Shown here: positions 28,315 to 37,229 of the stretch, one piece after another
Numbering within the stretch: position 1 is the first letter of the stretch
Layout of the letters: each line of letters begins with the position of its first letter
Assembly (NCBI GenBank): GCA_965261695.1
Contig: OZ253474.1
Location: 3,348,001-3,412,000 of the forward strand
Length of the DNA: 64,000 nt
Source: Bin5 sp965261695
Lineage (GTDB): Bacteria; Chloroflexota; Anaerolineae; Caldilineales; Caldilineaceae
Direction of reading: 5' to 3'
Made by a program: the position numbers and the translations under genes
The notes under the pieces: generated by a model
The model's database searches: none
Told to the model about the DNA's origin: nothing
The model's input: only the letters and a program-made list of their open reading frames with translations

Positions 28315-29672
28315 CAGCTGTGCGACGGACACTTTCGGCTCTTTCCCAATATCCTTCCGCCATCGCCGGCCTGGCCATCATTGCGGCCATGATCCTCTTT
28401 TCGATCTATACAGTGATTGCCATTCCCTACAGTGAAGCGATAGACATGTGGCGGGGCGGAGAGGGTGTATGGCTGGAAAACCCTCGCACCGCCTTGCCCC
28501 AATGGGTGAACCTGTTTCCGGGCGTCAATCTGCCCGAGACGCTGGCTCTTGGCCCCGTGGCCGAAACCGATGGAGAATCCGTACAAAAGACGCGCAAGGT
28601 AGTGTCTGAAGAGATGACCGACGTCATCACCACCTTCACCTTCGACTATACGGCCGACGAGTTCCCCCAGGAAATATCCCTCTTCCTCACATCAGAGTAT
28701 GATCAGAAACGCCCACTTGTTTCGCTCACTTGGCTGACCCCCGACGGACGCGAGATCCGCATCACCGATGTCACCGTCGCCGGGCCCGTTACTGTCCGCT
28801 TTTCGCAAGAGGAGAACCTGCAAAGGCGCCTCAATGGAGTAAGGCCGGTGGTAGGCCTCTTTGCTGACCCTGCCTCCAGCGAAGACGAACCCAGGCCGTT
28901 GAAGGGCACATACCAACTCGTGGCCGCAGGCTTGGTCTTCGAGGATGAGGCCGATGTGGACGCCAGGCTGGTCGTCTACGGCGAGGTCTACGGCCTGGCC
29001 GGCACCGATCACCGGCGCCGCGACCTGATGCTGGCGCTCATGTGGGGGATGCCGGTGGCTCTGGCCTTCGGCCTCCTGGCAGCGGTTGGAACGTCGGTAA
29101 GTACACTGATTGTGGCCGCGATTGGGGTCTGGTTCGGTGGTCTGATCGATGCGGCAATCCAGCGCATAACCGAGGTCAACCTGATTCTGCCCGTCCTGCC
29201 GATCCTGATCATGGTTGGTATATTTTACTCGCGCAGTATCTGGGTAATGCTGGGCGTCCTGATTCTTCTGAGCATTTTCAGTTCGGGCATCAAGACCTCC
29301 CGCGCCATCTTCCTCCAGATGAAGGAGTCGTCCTACATCGAGGCCGCGCGGGCCTACGGCGCCGGCAATTTCCGCATCATTTTCCTCTATCTCATCCCCA
29401 AAATCATTCCCACTTTGGTACCCTCGTTTGTGGTATCCATCCCTTCCTTCGTCTTTGTAGAAGCTACGCTGGCCGTGCTCAACTTGGGCGACCCGTTGCT
29501 GCCCACCTGGGGCAAAGTACTCAGCGACGCCCGCGTCAACGACGCCCTCTACCAGGGCCATTACTACTGGGTGCTCGAGCCCGCCGCACTCTTGCTTCTC
29601 TCCGGCATCGGCTTTGCCATGGTCGGTTTCGCCTTGGATAGAGTCTTCAATCCCAGATTGCGAGAGTTGTAA
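28311..29672 (+). CDS. ABC transporter permease (DppC/OppC type) with enlarged extracytoplasmic loop
   Basis: A 453-residue permease, about 150 residues longer than usual DppC proteins. After helix 1 (about 20-42) comes a large extracytoplasmic region (about 45-225) with beta-type sequence (DVITTFTFDYTADEFPQEI, TYQLVAAGLVFEDEADVDAR). The standard permease core follows: DHRRRDLMLALMWGMPVALAF, and an EAA loop SSYIEAARAYGAGNFRIIF (about 340). The start overlaps the preceding gene by four bases and the stop overlaps the next start by one, so translation is coupled. The added domain might contact the oversized binding protein; this is inference. Confidence 0.88.
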   Translation: MTAVRRTLSALSQYPSAIAGLAIIAAMILFSIYTVIAIPYSEAIDMWRGGEGVWLENPRTALPQWVNLFPGVNLPETLALGPVAETDGESVQKTRKVVSEEMTDVITTFTFDYTADEFPQEISLFLTSEYDQKRPLVSLTWLTPDGREIRITDVTVAGPVTVRFSQEENLQRRLNGVRPVVGLFADPASSEDEPRPLKGTYQLVAAGLVFEDEADVDARLVVYGEVYGLAGTDHRRRDLMLALMWGMPVALAFGLLAAVGTSVSTLIVAAIGVWFGGLIDAAIQRITEVNLILPVLPILIMVGIFYSRSIWVMLGVLILLSIFSSGIKTSRAIFLQMKESSYIEAARAYGAGNFRIIFLYLIPKIIPTLVPSFVVSIPSFVFVEATLAVLNLGDPLLPTWGKVLSDARVNDALYQGHYYWVLEPAALLLLSGIGFAMVGFALDRVFNPRLREL

Positions 29673-30652
29673 TGGCCCTTTCCGAGCAGCCTCTACTGCA
29701 AATCGAGGACCTGCGTCTCTATTTCCGCACGCAGCAGGGCGTTTTGCACGCCGTCGACAGTGTCAGCCTGAACCTGCGCCGCAACGAAGCCATGGTGATC
29801 CTGGGCGAATCCGGCTGCGGCAAAACCTCTTTTACCAAGGCGATCCTGCGGCTGTTGCCCCGCAATGTCCACACCTATTCCGGCACTGTCAAAATCAACG
29901 GCCAGGATGTCATGCAGTTGAGCGACGAGGAGTTCCGCCAGCAGGTACGATGGGTGAAGATTTCGCTCGTGCCCCAGGCCGCCATGAATTCGCTCAACCC
30001 TGTCCTCAAAGTAGGTGAACAGGTGGCCGAGCCGCTGCTTACCCATTCGGGTATGCGGCGCGCAGAGGCCATCGAACGCACTGCCGAAGCCTTCCAGCAT
30101 GTCGGCGTCCCCGCAGACTTTATCAACCGTTACGCCTTCGAACTCAGCGGTGGCATGCGCCAGCGCGTCGCCATCGCCATGGCCATGGTAACCGAACCGG
30201 ACCTGATCATTCTCGACGAGCCAACCTCGGCGCTCGACGTGCTGACCCAGGCCAACATCATGAACGTGTTGAAGCGGGTCAAGCAGGAGACCTCCACCAG
30301 CTTTATCCTCATCACCCACGACATCGGCACCTCAAGCGAACTGGCCGACCGCGCCGCCGTCATGTACGCCGGCCAACTGGTCGAGTTGAACGACGCCGAA
30401 CATTTCTTTGTCGAGCCGCTGCATCCCTATTCGCAGAAGCTGATGGCCAGCGTTCCCAAGCTGCGCCAGGTGGGGGAACCGGAGTTTATCAGCGGTCAGC
30501 CGCCCAGCCTGCTGGACCTGCCAACAGGCTGTCGCTTTGCCCCCCGCTGCTCCCATCGTTTCGAGCCCTGCGACACCGATCCCCAACTGGTCCGGGCAGG
30601 CCGCCGCCAACATGTGAAGTGCTGGCTCCATCAAAACGGAGAAACTGGCTGA
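29672..30652 (+). CDS. Oligopeptide ABC transporter ATP-binding protein (DppD/OppD type)
   Basis: A 326-residue ATPase. Walker A GESGCGKTS (about 48-56), signature LSGGMRQRVAIAMAM (about 156), Walker B LIILDEPTSALD (about 178), and switch His in ILITHDIG. The C-terminal oligo_HPY-type region contains HPYSQKLMAS and RFAPRCSHRFEPC, whose cysteines are typical of this family and can hold an iron-sulfur cluster. It starts on the last base of the permease stop codon. Confidence 0.93.
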   Translation: MALSEQPLLQIEDLRLYFRTQQGVLHAVDSVSLNLRRNEAMVILGESGCGKTSFTKAILRLLPRNVHTYSGTVKINGQDVMQLSDEEFRQQVRWVKISLVPQAAMNSLNPVLKVGEQVAEPLLTHSGMRRAEAIERTAEAFQHVGVPADFINRYAFELSGGMRQRVAIAMAMVTEPDLIILDEPTSALDVLTQANIMNVLKRVKQETSTSFILITHDIGTSSELADRAAVMYAGQLVELNDAEHFFVEPLHPYSQKLMASVPKLRQVGEPEFISGQPPSLLDLPTGCRFAPRCSHRFEPCDTDPQLVRAGRRQHVKCWLHQNGETG

Positions 30653-30764
30653 TGCAATTGTGTGTACAGTTAAAAACCGGATCCGTCCTACAGCAGTCAG
30701 GCGTTCACCCCTTCTCCCAGCAACGTTGTTGGAACGGCCCTGGCTCGAAAGAGACGCCTTGGCG

Positions 30765-31820
30765 ATGACATCCACGGTACTTCCATCTACTGCCCCTGAA
30801 GTCGCGAATCAATCTGCCGGCTCGCCCCAGCCGTTGCTCTCCCTGCGCAATCTGCGCACCTGGTTCGAACTGAGGCGTTGGGGCTTTGGCCGCGCCGGCA
30901 CCGTCCGCGCCGTGGACGATGTCAGCTTCGATCTGCATGCCGGCGAAGCGGTCGCCATCGTCGGCGAGAGCGGCTGCGGCAAATCCACTTTGATGAAGAC
31001 AATCCTGGGCTTGCACAGGCCGACCGGCGGTTCCGTCATCTTCGAAGGGCGCGATCTCACTACCCTCAACTCGCAAGATATGCAGTGGTATCGTTCACAG
31101 GTCGGCTACGTTCAGCAGGACCCCTTCGGCGCGCTGCCGCCCTTCATGGATATTCGCCGCATCCTCGGCGAACCGCTGAAAATCCACAGCGACATGAATG
31201 AATCCGCCCGCGAGGACCGGATCCGCGAGGTGATGGAGGAGGTCAGGCTGTCGCCTGTCGAGGACATCTTGCCGCGGTTTCCCCATATGCTCAGCGGCGG
31301 CCAGCAGCAGCGCGTCGTCATTGCACGCGCCATGCTGTTGCGCCCGCGCATGATCGTGGCCGACGAACCGGTCTCGATGCTCGACATGTCGGTGCGCGTA
31401 GAAGTCCTGCGCCTGTTGCAGGGGCTGCAGCGATCACACAACCTGGCGGTCGTTTACATCACCCATGACCTCTCCACCGTGCGTTATTTCTGCGAACGCA
31501 TCTTCGTGATGTACGCCGGCGAGATCGTCGAGCAGTCCATGATGGACGATCTGGTGCGCAACCCCCTGCATCCCTATACGCGCGCGTTGCTGGCAGCCAT
31601 AGCCGACCCGGACCCGGCAAATGCGCACGTCTTTCGCGATGTGCCGCCCGGCGAGCCGCCCAGCCTGGTCAAGCCGCCCTCCGGCTGCCGCTTTCACCCG
31701 CGCTGCACCCATTTTATGGAGAATCTGTGCGAATTGGAGTCACCGCCCAATTTCGAACCGGAACCGCAGCATCGCTCCCGCTGCTGGCTCTATCAGGACG
31801 ACGCATCTGTCAATTCGTGA
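30765..31820 (+). CDS. Oligopeptide ABC transporter ATP-binding protein (DppF/OppF type)
   Basis: A 351-residue ATPase from the ATG at 30765; the frame is open from 30660, but those 35 residues have no family counterpart. The ribosome site is weak for either start. Walker A GESGCGKST, signature LSGGQQQRVVIARAM, Walker B MIVADEPVSMLD, switch His YITHDLSTV, and the C-terminal HPYTRALLAA and RFHPRCTHFMENLC motifs are present. With the preceding ATPase it forms the heterodimeric motor of the importer. Last gene of the operon. Confidence 0.9.
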   Translation: MTSTVLPSTAPEVANQSAGSPQPLLSLRNLRTWFELRRWGFGRAGTVRAVDDVSFDLHAGEAVAIVGESGCGKSTLMKTILGLHRPTGGSVIFEGRDLTTLNSQDMQWYRSQVGYVQQDPFGALPPFMDIRRILGEPLKIHSDMNESAREDRIREVMEEVRLSPVEDILPRFPHMLSGGQQQRVVIARAMLLRPRMIVADEPVSMLDMSVRVEVLRLLQGLQRSHNLAVVYITHDLSTVRYFCERIFVMYAGEIVEQSMMDDLVRNPLHPYTRALLAAIADPDPANAHVFRDVPPGEPPSLVKPPSGCRFHPRCTHFMENLCELESPPNFEPEPQHRSRCWLYQDDASVNS

Positions 31821-31845
31821 GCGATAAATTTGCCCGGTAAGCGGT

Positions 31846-32040
31846 ATGCCCACCTCACCACTGTATCTGATACTCTACGGCTTCTTCCTGCTCCTGTTCG
31901 GCTTCCTACTGGCGTTCGCCATGGTCGTCAAGGTGATCGAAGCCGGTTTTCTGTTCAGCTTCCTTTCCTACGGCGCCTCCCTTTCCGGCCTGATTCTTGG
32001 TCTCTTGGGCGCCGTCAGCTATGTACAGCGCGGGCGCTAA
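31846..32040 (+). CDS. Small two-helix membrane protein, unknown
   Basis: A 64-residue protein made almost entirely of two hydrophobic segments (about 6-30 and 32-58) with a short basic end QRGR. It begins 25 nt after the ABC operon and precedes the mreB promoter. I do not recognise a family, and the ribosome site is weak. Hydrophobic pattern and position are the only support. Confidence 0.5.
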   Translation: MPTSPLYLILYGFFLLLFGFLLAFAMVVKVIEAGFLFSFLSYGASLSGLILGLLGAVSYVQRGR

Positions 32041-32060
32041 TTGGACCGGAAACGCGAAGC

Positions 32061-32079
32061 GTTTCGGAAAATCCGAAAC
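32061..32079 (+). other. Palindrome just upstream of the mreB promoter
   Basis: GTTTCGGA (32061-32068), loop AAA, TCCGAAAC (32072-32079). It ends five bases before the -35 box, so it could be a repressor or activator site. It may instead be a weak terminator of the genes before it, though no U-run follows. Confidence 0.45.
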
Positions 32080-32083
32080 TGAT

Positions 32084-32113
32084 TTGTCTTACCTGCTAGA
32101 TTTAAGTTATAAT
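32084..32113 (+). promoter_or_regulatory. Sigma-70 promoter upstream of mreB
   Basis: -35 TTGTCT (32084-32089), 18-bp spacer, perfect -10 TATAAT (32108-32113), about 110 nt before the start codon. Confidence 0.65.
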
Positions 32114-32228
32114 ACCGTACCGGTAAAAAGTCAGGATGTGACCGAACACAGTGACGTGCAGGTTGCGCCTCGCTTGATCACATCAGACTTCCCTGCATTC
32201 TACATCACAACGGTTACGAATTGCGTCT

Positions 32229-33239
32229 ATGTTTGAAAAACAGATCGGAATCGACCTCGGCACTGTCAATGTGCTCGTGCATGTCAAAGGTCGGGGGATT
32301 GTCCTGCATGAGCCATCCGTCGTCGCCATTCGGCGGGAGGCCAACAAGATGGTGCTGATCGGGCACGAAGCCTATGATACGCTGGGCCGCACTCCGGAAA
32401 GCATCGAAGTGGTCCGTCCTATGCGTGATGGTGTCATCGCCGATTTCGTTGTGACGGAAGCGATGCTGCGCAAATTCATCCAGGATATTGTTGGTCGATT
32501 TCCCCTGTTCAAACCGAAGGTTATGATCAGCACGCCGCGCGGCGTCACCTCAGTCGAGGAGCGCGCCGTCCACGACGCGGCCATGCAGGCCGGCGCCGGC
32601 GCGGCCTATCTGATCCCCGAACCGCTGGCGGCCGCCTACGGCGCGGGGCTTCCGATTGGCACGCCAACGGGCAATATGGTGGTGGACATGGGCGGCGGCA
32701 CAACCGAAGCCGCCATCGTCTCCATGTACGATATTGTGGTCTGGAGCAGCGTGCGGGTGGGCGGCAACCGGCTGGATGAGTCGATCGTCAGCTACATTCG
32801 CAAAAAGTACAATCTGTTGGTCGGCGATCAGACTGCGGAGGAGATCAAGATCGCGATCGGTTCTGCCATGCCCACCGAGGAGGACCGCGGCATCGAGGTG
32901 CGGGGACGGGACCAGATAAACGGTCTGCCGAAGACGATTGAGATCTCAAATAGCGAGGTGATCGAGGCGATGATGGAGCCGCTGCAGTCGATCGTGCGCA
33001 CCGTGCGGGCGACCCTGGAAAAGGCTCCGCCGGAGCTTGCCGCCGACATTATCGACCGCGGCATGGTGATCACCGGCGGCAGCGCGCAGCTTCGACTGGT
33101 CGCTTCGCTCTTTACGCAGGAAACCGGCGTGCCGGCCTATGTCGCCGAGAATCCGATGGCCTGTGTGGCATTGGGCGCGGGCCGGGCGCTGGAAAACTAC
33201 GAAATTATGCGGCGCAGCCTGCCGATGATCTACTCCTGA
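32229..33239 (+). CDS. mreB: Rod-shape-determining actin homologue MreB
   Basis: A 336-residue bacterial actin. Phosphate-1 motif IGIDLGTVN (7-15), phosphate-2 motif VVDMGGGTTE (151-160), and the adenosine motif MVITGGSAQL (about 275) with the conserved end GVPAYVAENPMACVALGAGR. Length is normal. The usual mreC/mreD partners do not follow; the next gene is a Cys/Met PLP enzyme, as in lineages where mreB is separate. It polymerises under the membrane and guides cell-wall synthesis in rod-shaped cells. In a Chloroflexota host with atypical envelopes the role may differ. Confidence 0.92.
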   Translation: MFEKQIGIDLGTVNVLVHVKGRGIVLHEPSVVAIRREANKMVLIGHEAYDTLGRTPESIEVVRPMRDGVIADFVVTEAMLRKFIQDIVGRFPLFKPKVMISTPRGVTSVEERAVHDAAMQAGAGAAYLIPEPLAAAYGAGLPIGTPTGNMVVDMGGGTTEAAIVSMYDIVVWSSVRVGGNRLDESIVSYIRKKYNLLVGDQTAEEIKIAIGSAMPTEEDRGIEVRGRDQINGLPKTIEISNSEVIEAMMEPLQSIVRTVRATLEKAPPELAADIIDRGMVITGGSAQLRLVASLFTQETGVPAYVAENPMACVALGAGRALENYEIMRRSLPMIYS

Positions 33240-33271
33240 TCAGGCTTTGATCCTTTAGCGCTTTCACCACC

Positions 33272-34510
33272 ATGCCATTTTCCCCCAAATCAATTGTCAG
33301 CAAGGCCGTCCACGGGGGGGAAGCCCGTCGTTATGCCCCGCGTGGCAAGCGCGTCGCGTCGGCGCCGGTCGTCGGTGGCATCGCGCCCAGTATCGGCTAT
33401 GTCTATGAGGACACTACCCACCTGGACAGCGCGCTGGGCGGTGATCCGGATCTGTACGTGTACGGGCGCTACGGCAATCCCACGGTGGCCGCATTCGAGA
33501 GGGCGGTCGTGGAACTGGAATGCCACGATATGCCGGAACGGGCTGACGAGCATTTCGCGCTGGCGACCGGCAGCGGCATGGCAGCGGTCAACCTGGCCAT
33601 GGCTGCCTGCGGGGTCGAGGCGGGCGCAACCGTGGCCGCGGCGCAGGACTGTTACGGCGCGACCTACTCCCTGGTGGATAAGCTCTGGCCCCAATACGGT
33701 GTGAAAGGCGTCTTTGTCGATGCCACCGATCTGACCGCCGTCGAGCGGATGTTGGCCCAGGAGAGGCCGCTCGTTCTGATCGTGGAGACGATCTCCAATC
33801 CTCTCCTCAAAGTTGTGGACATTGCGCGGCTGGCGGAGTTATGCCGCGTGCACAACACCTTCCTGCTGGTTGACAATACATTCGCCACCCCAATGCTCTT
33901 TCGCCCCCTTGCTCACGGCGTCGATGTCGTGATCCACAGCGCCACAAAATACATTGGCGGCCATGGCGATGTGTTGGGGCGCGTGGTCACGGCGCGTAAC
34001 GAGATGCGTCCGGCATTTTGGGAATATCTGAAGAAGACCGGCGCCAATCTCGGTCCCCATGAGGCCTGGCTGCTGCATCGTGGGCTTAAGACGATGCCGC
34101 TGCGGGTGGAGCGTCAGTGCCGCAACGCCTGTGTTGTCGCCGAGCAACTGAGCCGCCATCCCGCCCTTGCCTGTGTGCGCTACCCCGGCTTGCCTGACCA
34201 TCCGCAGCATGCACTGGCCGGTCGGCTGTTTGACCAGCGTGGATATGGCGCGGTCGTCGCGATTGAGTTGAAGGATGCCGTCCGCGAGGATGTCTTTCGC
34301 TTTCTGGAAGCATTGCAGATGGTCCAACCGGCCACAACGGTCGGCGATCTCTATTCGCTGGCGCTGTATCCGAGCCATGCTTCCCATCGCGCTTTGTCGT
34401 CGGCGCAGCGGGCTGCGGTCGGCATATCGGACGGGCTGGTGCGCCTGGCGGTTGGCGTGGAGGAGCCGCAAGACATCGTTGCTGACATCTGCGCGGCATT
34501 GGAGAGTTGA
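33272..34510 (+). CDS. Trans-sulfuration PLP enzyme (cystathionine synthase/lyase or methionine gamma-lyase)
   Basis: A 412-residue Cys/Met-metabolism PLP enzyme. The cofactor lysine is Lys226 in HSATKYIGGHGDVLG. Other conserved features: YGRYGNPT (64-71, giving the Tyr that contacts PLP of the neighbouring subunit), GSGMAAV (100-106), ETISNPLLKV (172-181), DNTFATP (201-207) and SLGG-equivalent VGDLYSLALYPSHASH near the end. Members of this family make or break C-S bonds; the specific reaction cannot be separated by sequence here. It begins 32 nt after mreB and may share its promoter. Confidence 0.88.
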   Translation: MPFSPKSIVSKAVHGGEARRYAPRGKRVASAPVVGGIAPSIGYVYEDTTHLDSALGGDPDLYVYGRYGNPTVAAFERAVVELECHDMPERADEHFALATGSGMAAVNLAMAACGVEAGATVAAAQDCYGATYSLVDKLWPQYGVKGVFVDATDLTAVERMLAQERPLVLIVETISNPLLKVVDIARLAELCRVHNTFLLVDNTFATPMLFRPLAHGVDVVIHSATKYIGGHGDVLGRVVTARNEMRPAFWEYLKKTGANLGPHEAWLLHRGLKTMPLRVERQCRNACVVAEQLSRHPALACVRYPGLPDHPQHALAGRLFDQRGYGAVVAIELKDAVREDVFRFLEALQMVQPATTVGDLYSLALYPSHASHRALSSAQRAAVGISDGLVRLAVGVEEPQDIVADICAALES

Positions 34511-34756
34511 CAGCTTTGCGAGTGGTCGGACGGATAAAGTAGGCAAAGATCGCAGTCCAATCACACGCGCAATTGGATTTTGACAAATGCGGTAGCGTCG
34601 AATAGAATGTCAAAAAATATGCAATCGTTCGGGTATTCAATTGTGTTTCTCCATATTGCCTGGTGCGAATGATCGACTGCTCTCCTGACTGAAACAGGCT
34701 GTTCAAAGCAGTTCATCACCGAATCAGATGGAACACAATTTAGTTGATAGTTCTGT

Positions 34757-35137
34757 ATGACACAAACAATCATTCTTACAGAGAAAGCGCCTGCAGCAGT
34801 CGGCCCTTATTCTCAAGCCATCGCAACAGACCACTTGATCTTCACCTCTGGTCAGATCGGGATTCATCCTCTAACCGGCCAACTACGACCAGGTATCGTC
34901 GAACAGACCCATCAAGTCCTGGAAAATCTTGCCGCTGTGCTTGGCGCAGCCGGTTCCAGTATGGGTCATATTGTAAAGACGACGATATTTTTGACTGATA
35001 TAGCGGAATTCTCAACTGTAAACGAGATTTACGCGGAAGCGTTCCAGGACGATCCCCCTGCACGAAGCACTGTGCAAGTTGCCGCACTGCCGCTCGGCGC
35101 GCTGATCGAGATTGAGGCGATCGCGTTGCGCGCTTGA
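34757..35137 (+). CDS. ridA: RidA-family enamine/imine deaminase
   Basis: A 126-residue YjgF/YER057c/UK114 protein. The conserved arginine is in PPARSTVQVAALP (Arg103), with YSQAI and FTSGQIG near the N-terminus and LIEIEAIA near the C-terminus, all part of the trimer active site. RidA hydrolyses reactive 2-aminoacrylate and related enamines released by PLP enzymes, which fits its place 246 bp after a Cys/Met PLP enzyme. That gap holds no gene I can support. Confidence 0.92.
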   Translation: MTQTIILTEKAPAAVGPYSQAIATDHLIFTSGQIGIHPLTGQLRPGIVEQTHQVLENLAAVLGAAGSSMGHIVKTTIFLTDIAEFSTVNEIYAEAFQDDPPARSTVQVAALPLGALIEIEAIALRA

Positions 35138-35302
35138 GAGGCATTTTCGCTGGCGAATCGCAGTACCTTTCCACAAAGAAGACAAAGTCAGTCTTCGCTC
35201 TCCCGTATACCCGATCAGGTGGTGCAGGCGTGTGTCCTGCACTGAAACGAGTGTGGGTTTGGCGCGCCAATAGCGGGCAGGTTGGCGCGTAAGCAGTTCG
35301 GA

Positions 35303-35339
35303 ATTATCGTTGCGTTCATCGACGCAATGCAACAATAAT
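35303..35339 (+). promoter_or_regulatory. Imperfect inverted repeat in the rpsA leader
   Basis: ATTATCGTTGC (35303-35313) can pair, with one C-A mismatch, with GCAACAATAAT (35329-35339); an alternative inner GCGT/ACGC pairing exists. It ends 48 nt before the rpsA start. S1 in other bacteria represses its own translation through leader structure, so this may be an autoregulatory element. Confidence 0.35.
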
Positions 35340-35387
35340 CACTTATCGTGTCACGAAACTCTTTGTATTGGAGGAAGCAAGACAGTC

Positions 35388-36740
35388 ATGTCAAATCAGC
35401 AAGCAGTCGCCGTAATGGAACCAACCGCAGATTTTTTGTTAGAGATGGATACCCTGCCGAGCATGGACGACCATCCGATGGCGCGGCTCCTGGAGGAATT
35501 TGACGACTCGTATGTAAACCAGCCGCAGACGGGCGACATCCGTTATGGCGTTGTTGTGGACAAACGCGCCGGTGAGCTGCTGGTGGACATCGGATACAAG
35601 TCCGAAGGGATCGTCACAGGCCGCGAGGTCGACCGCTTGGAAGACGAGTTCAGGGAGATGGCGATTGGAGACGAAGTGCCGGTCTATGTGATGCGCGAAG
35701 ACCGTGATGGCAATCTCCTGCTCAGCATTACCCGGGCTAGGGCCGAGAGCGACTGGAAGCTCGCCGAAGAGTTGCTGGAATCGCAGGACATGTTCACCGG
35801 CTCCGTCAGCGGCTTCAACCGAGGCGGGGTGATTGTCAAGATCGGGCAGGTGCGCGGCTTCGTGCCTGCCAGCCAGTTGAGCAGCGAGAGCCAGGCAATG
35901 CAGGTCACGGAAGGCGAACCTGACAATCGCTGGATGCAGCTGATGGATACTGAACTGCGCATGAAGGTGATCGACCTTGACCGACGTCGCAATCGGCTAA
36001 TCCTTTCAGAGCGGGTCGCGATTCGGGAATGGCGGCGTGAGCAGAAGGAAAAGCTGCTCGAATCTCTGGAGGAGAACTGTGTGTGCGAAGGCGTCGTAAG
36101 CAGTCTGGCCGATTTTGGCGCATTCGTCAATCTGGGCGGCGCGGACGGTCTGATCCACCTGAGCGAACTGAGTTGGGGCCGCATCAGCCATCCCAAAGAA
36201 GTGGTCTCCATCGGGCAGAAGCTCAACGTGATGGTGCTGAACGTGGACCAGGAGCGCAAACGAATAGGCCTGAGCCTGCGCCGGCTGCTGCCGGAGCCGT
36301 GGGAGACTGTGCCTGACCGTTATGAAGTGGGGCAAGTCGTGCGTGGTGTCGTTACGAAGCTTGTCCATTTCGGCGCTTTTGCCCGTCTGGAAGGTGACAC
36401 CATCGAAGGGCTGATTCACATCAGCGAACTGACCGAGACGCGCATCAGCCATCCGAGTGAAGTTGTGACCGAGGGCCAGGAGATTGAACTGCGTATCATT
36501 CGGATCGATATCGAAAAGCGCCGGATGGGCCTCAGCCTAAAGCAGGTTGCGCCCGAAGAGGAGGCGGTTGAGTTCGATTGGGAACCGGTTCCTCTGGAAG
36601 AGAACAGCGCGAGCGATGAGGCAGTGACTGCGGAAACCGATGCGGAGGTCGTGCAGGCGCAAGCTGAATCAGACGGCGAAGACGAGGACGATCAGAACCA
36701 GGCGCCACAAGACTCAGAGTACGTCAAAGCGATTATCTAG
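35388..36740 (+). CDS. rpsA: 30S ribosomal protein S1
   Basis: A 450-residue protein with four S1 RNA-binding domains. Domain 1 starts at IRYGVVVDKRAGELLVDIG, domain 2 at FTGSVSGFNRGGVIVKIG, domain 3 at CEGVVSSLADFGAFVNLGG, and domain 4 at VRGVVTKLVHFGAFARL. The last two carry the GLIHLSELSWGRISHP/GLIHISELTETRISHP signature. The start at 35388 follows GGAGGAAGC; an upstream in-frame start at 35310 lies in the leader hairpin. Four domains rather than six is the form seen in many Gram-positive and Chloroflexota genomes. The Asp/Glu-rich tail is dispensable-looking. A clear terminator follows at 36859. Confidence 0.92.
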   Translation: MSNQQAVAVMEPTADFLLEMDTLPSMDDHPMARLLEEFDDSYVNQPQTGDIRYGVVVDKRAGELLVDIGYKSEGIVTGREVDRLEDEFREMAIGDEVPVYVMREDRDGNLLLSITRARAESDWKLAEELLESQDMFTGSVSGFNRGGVIVKIGQVRGFVPASQLSSESQAMQVTEGEPDNRWMQLMDTELRMKVIDLDRRRNRLILSERVAIREWRREQKEKLLESLEENCVCEGVVSSLADFGAFVNLGGADGLIHLSELSWGRISHPKEVVSIGQKLNVMVLNVDQERKRIGLSLRRLLPEPWETVPDRYEVGQVVRGVVTKLVHFGAFARLEGDTIEGLIHISELTETRISHPSEVVTEGQEIELRIIRIDIEKRRMGLSLKQVAPEEEAVEFDWEPVPLEENSASDEAVTAETDAEVVQAQAESDGEDEDDQNQAPQDSEYVKAII

Positions 36741-36858
36741 TTTTTCGTTTCTGGTGGTTGGATCGTCGCTGAAGCGGCGCGATTGAGAACCGGCCGCTGA
36801 GTACGGAAAACGGCAATTTCTCTCTCTGTCTTGCGCGGAATTGATTCTGTTGCATAGA

Positions 36859-36888
36859 CGTGCCGGGCATTTCGTCGGCACGTTTTTT
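36859..36888 (+). terminator. Rho-independent terminator after rpsA
   Basis: Stem CGTGCCG (36859-36865) / CGGCACG (36876-36882), 10-nt loop, followed by six T. Confidence 0.8.
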
Positions 36889-36894
36889 GCTGAA

Positions 36895-36924
36895 TTGACA
36901 AAGAAGGCGGGCCATCGTTACAAT
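36895..36924 (+). promoter_or_regulatory. Sigma-70 promoter of clpC
   Basis: Perfect -35 TTGACA (36895-36900), 18-bp spacer, -10 TACAAT (36919-36924). It lies right after the rpsA terminator and gives a leader of about 300 nt before clpC. The leader holds two short frames without family match and no CtsR-like tandem heptads that I can see. Confidence 0.7.
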
Positions 36925-37229
36925 ATGTCCACAGGCAACGGATTCCGTATGACAGACCAACCCCCCGAGTCGGATGTCTGTTCTCCAAGTTTGCCGGCGC
37001 TGTCAAGCGGTCCGTCCGGCCCCAGCACGCCAATCGCACCTTAATCTTCTGACAGGCGCCGGGTGTTCCCCGCCCGTGACCATGCGCCCTGATTCGATCC
37101 CATATTCTGAACCGTTGTACGGGAGAGAAACGGAATTCCAATTACGTCAGCCCGGTGGCGCGTATGTTATATTGGTTCAGTCCGATTGCATACTCGCAGG
37201 ACCAAAACGACTATTGAGGGAATGAACCC

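Noticed and set aside
36974..37225. 83-codon ORF with a CxxC motif just before clpC, considered as an McsA-like gene
   Set aside because: Only one CxxC, no ribosome site, no further McsA features; more likely untranslated leader.
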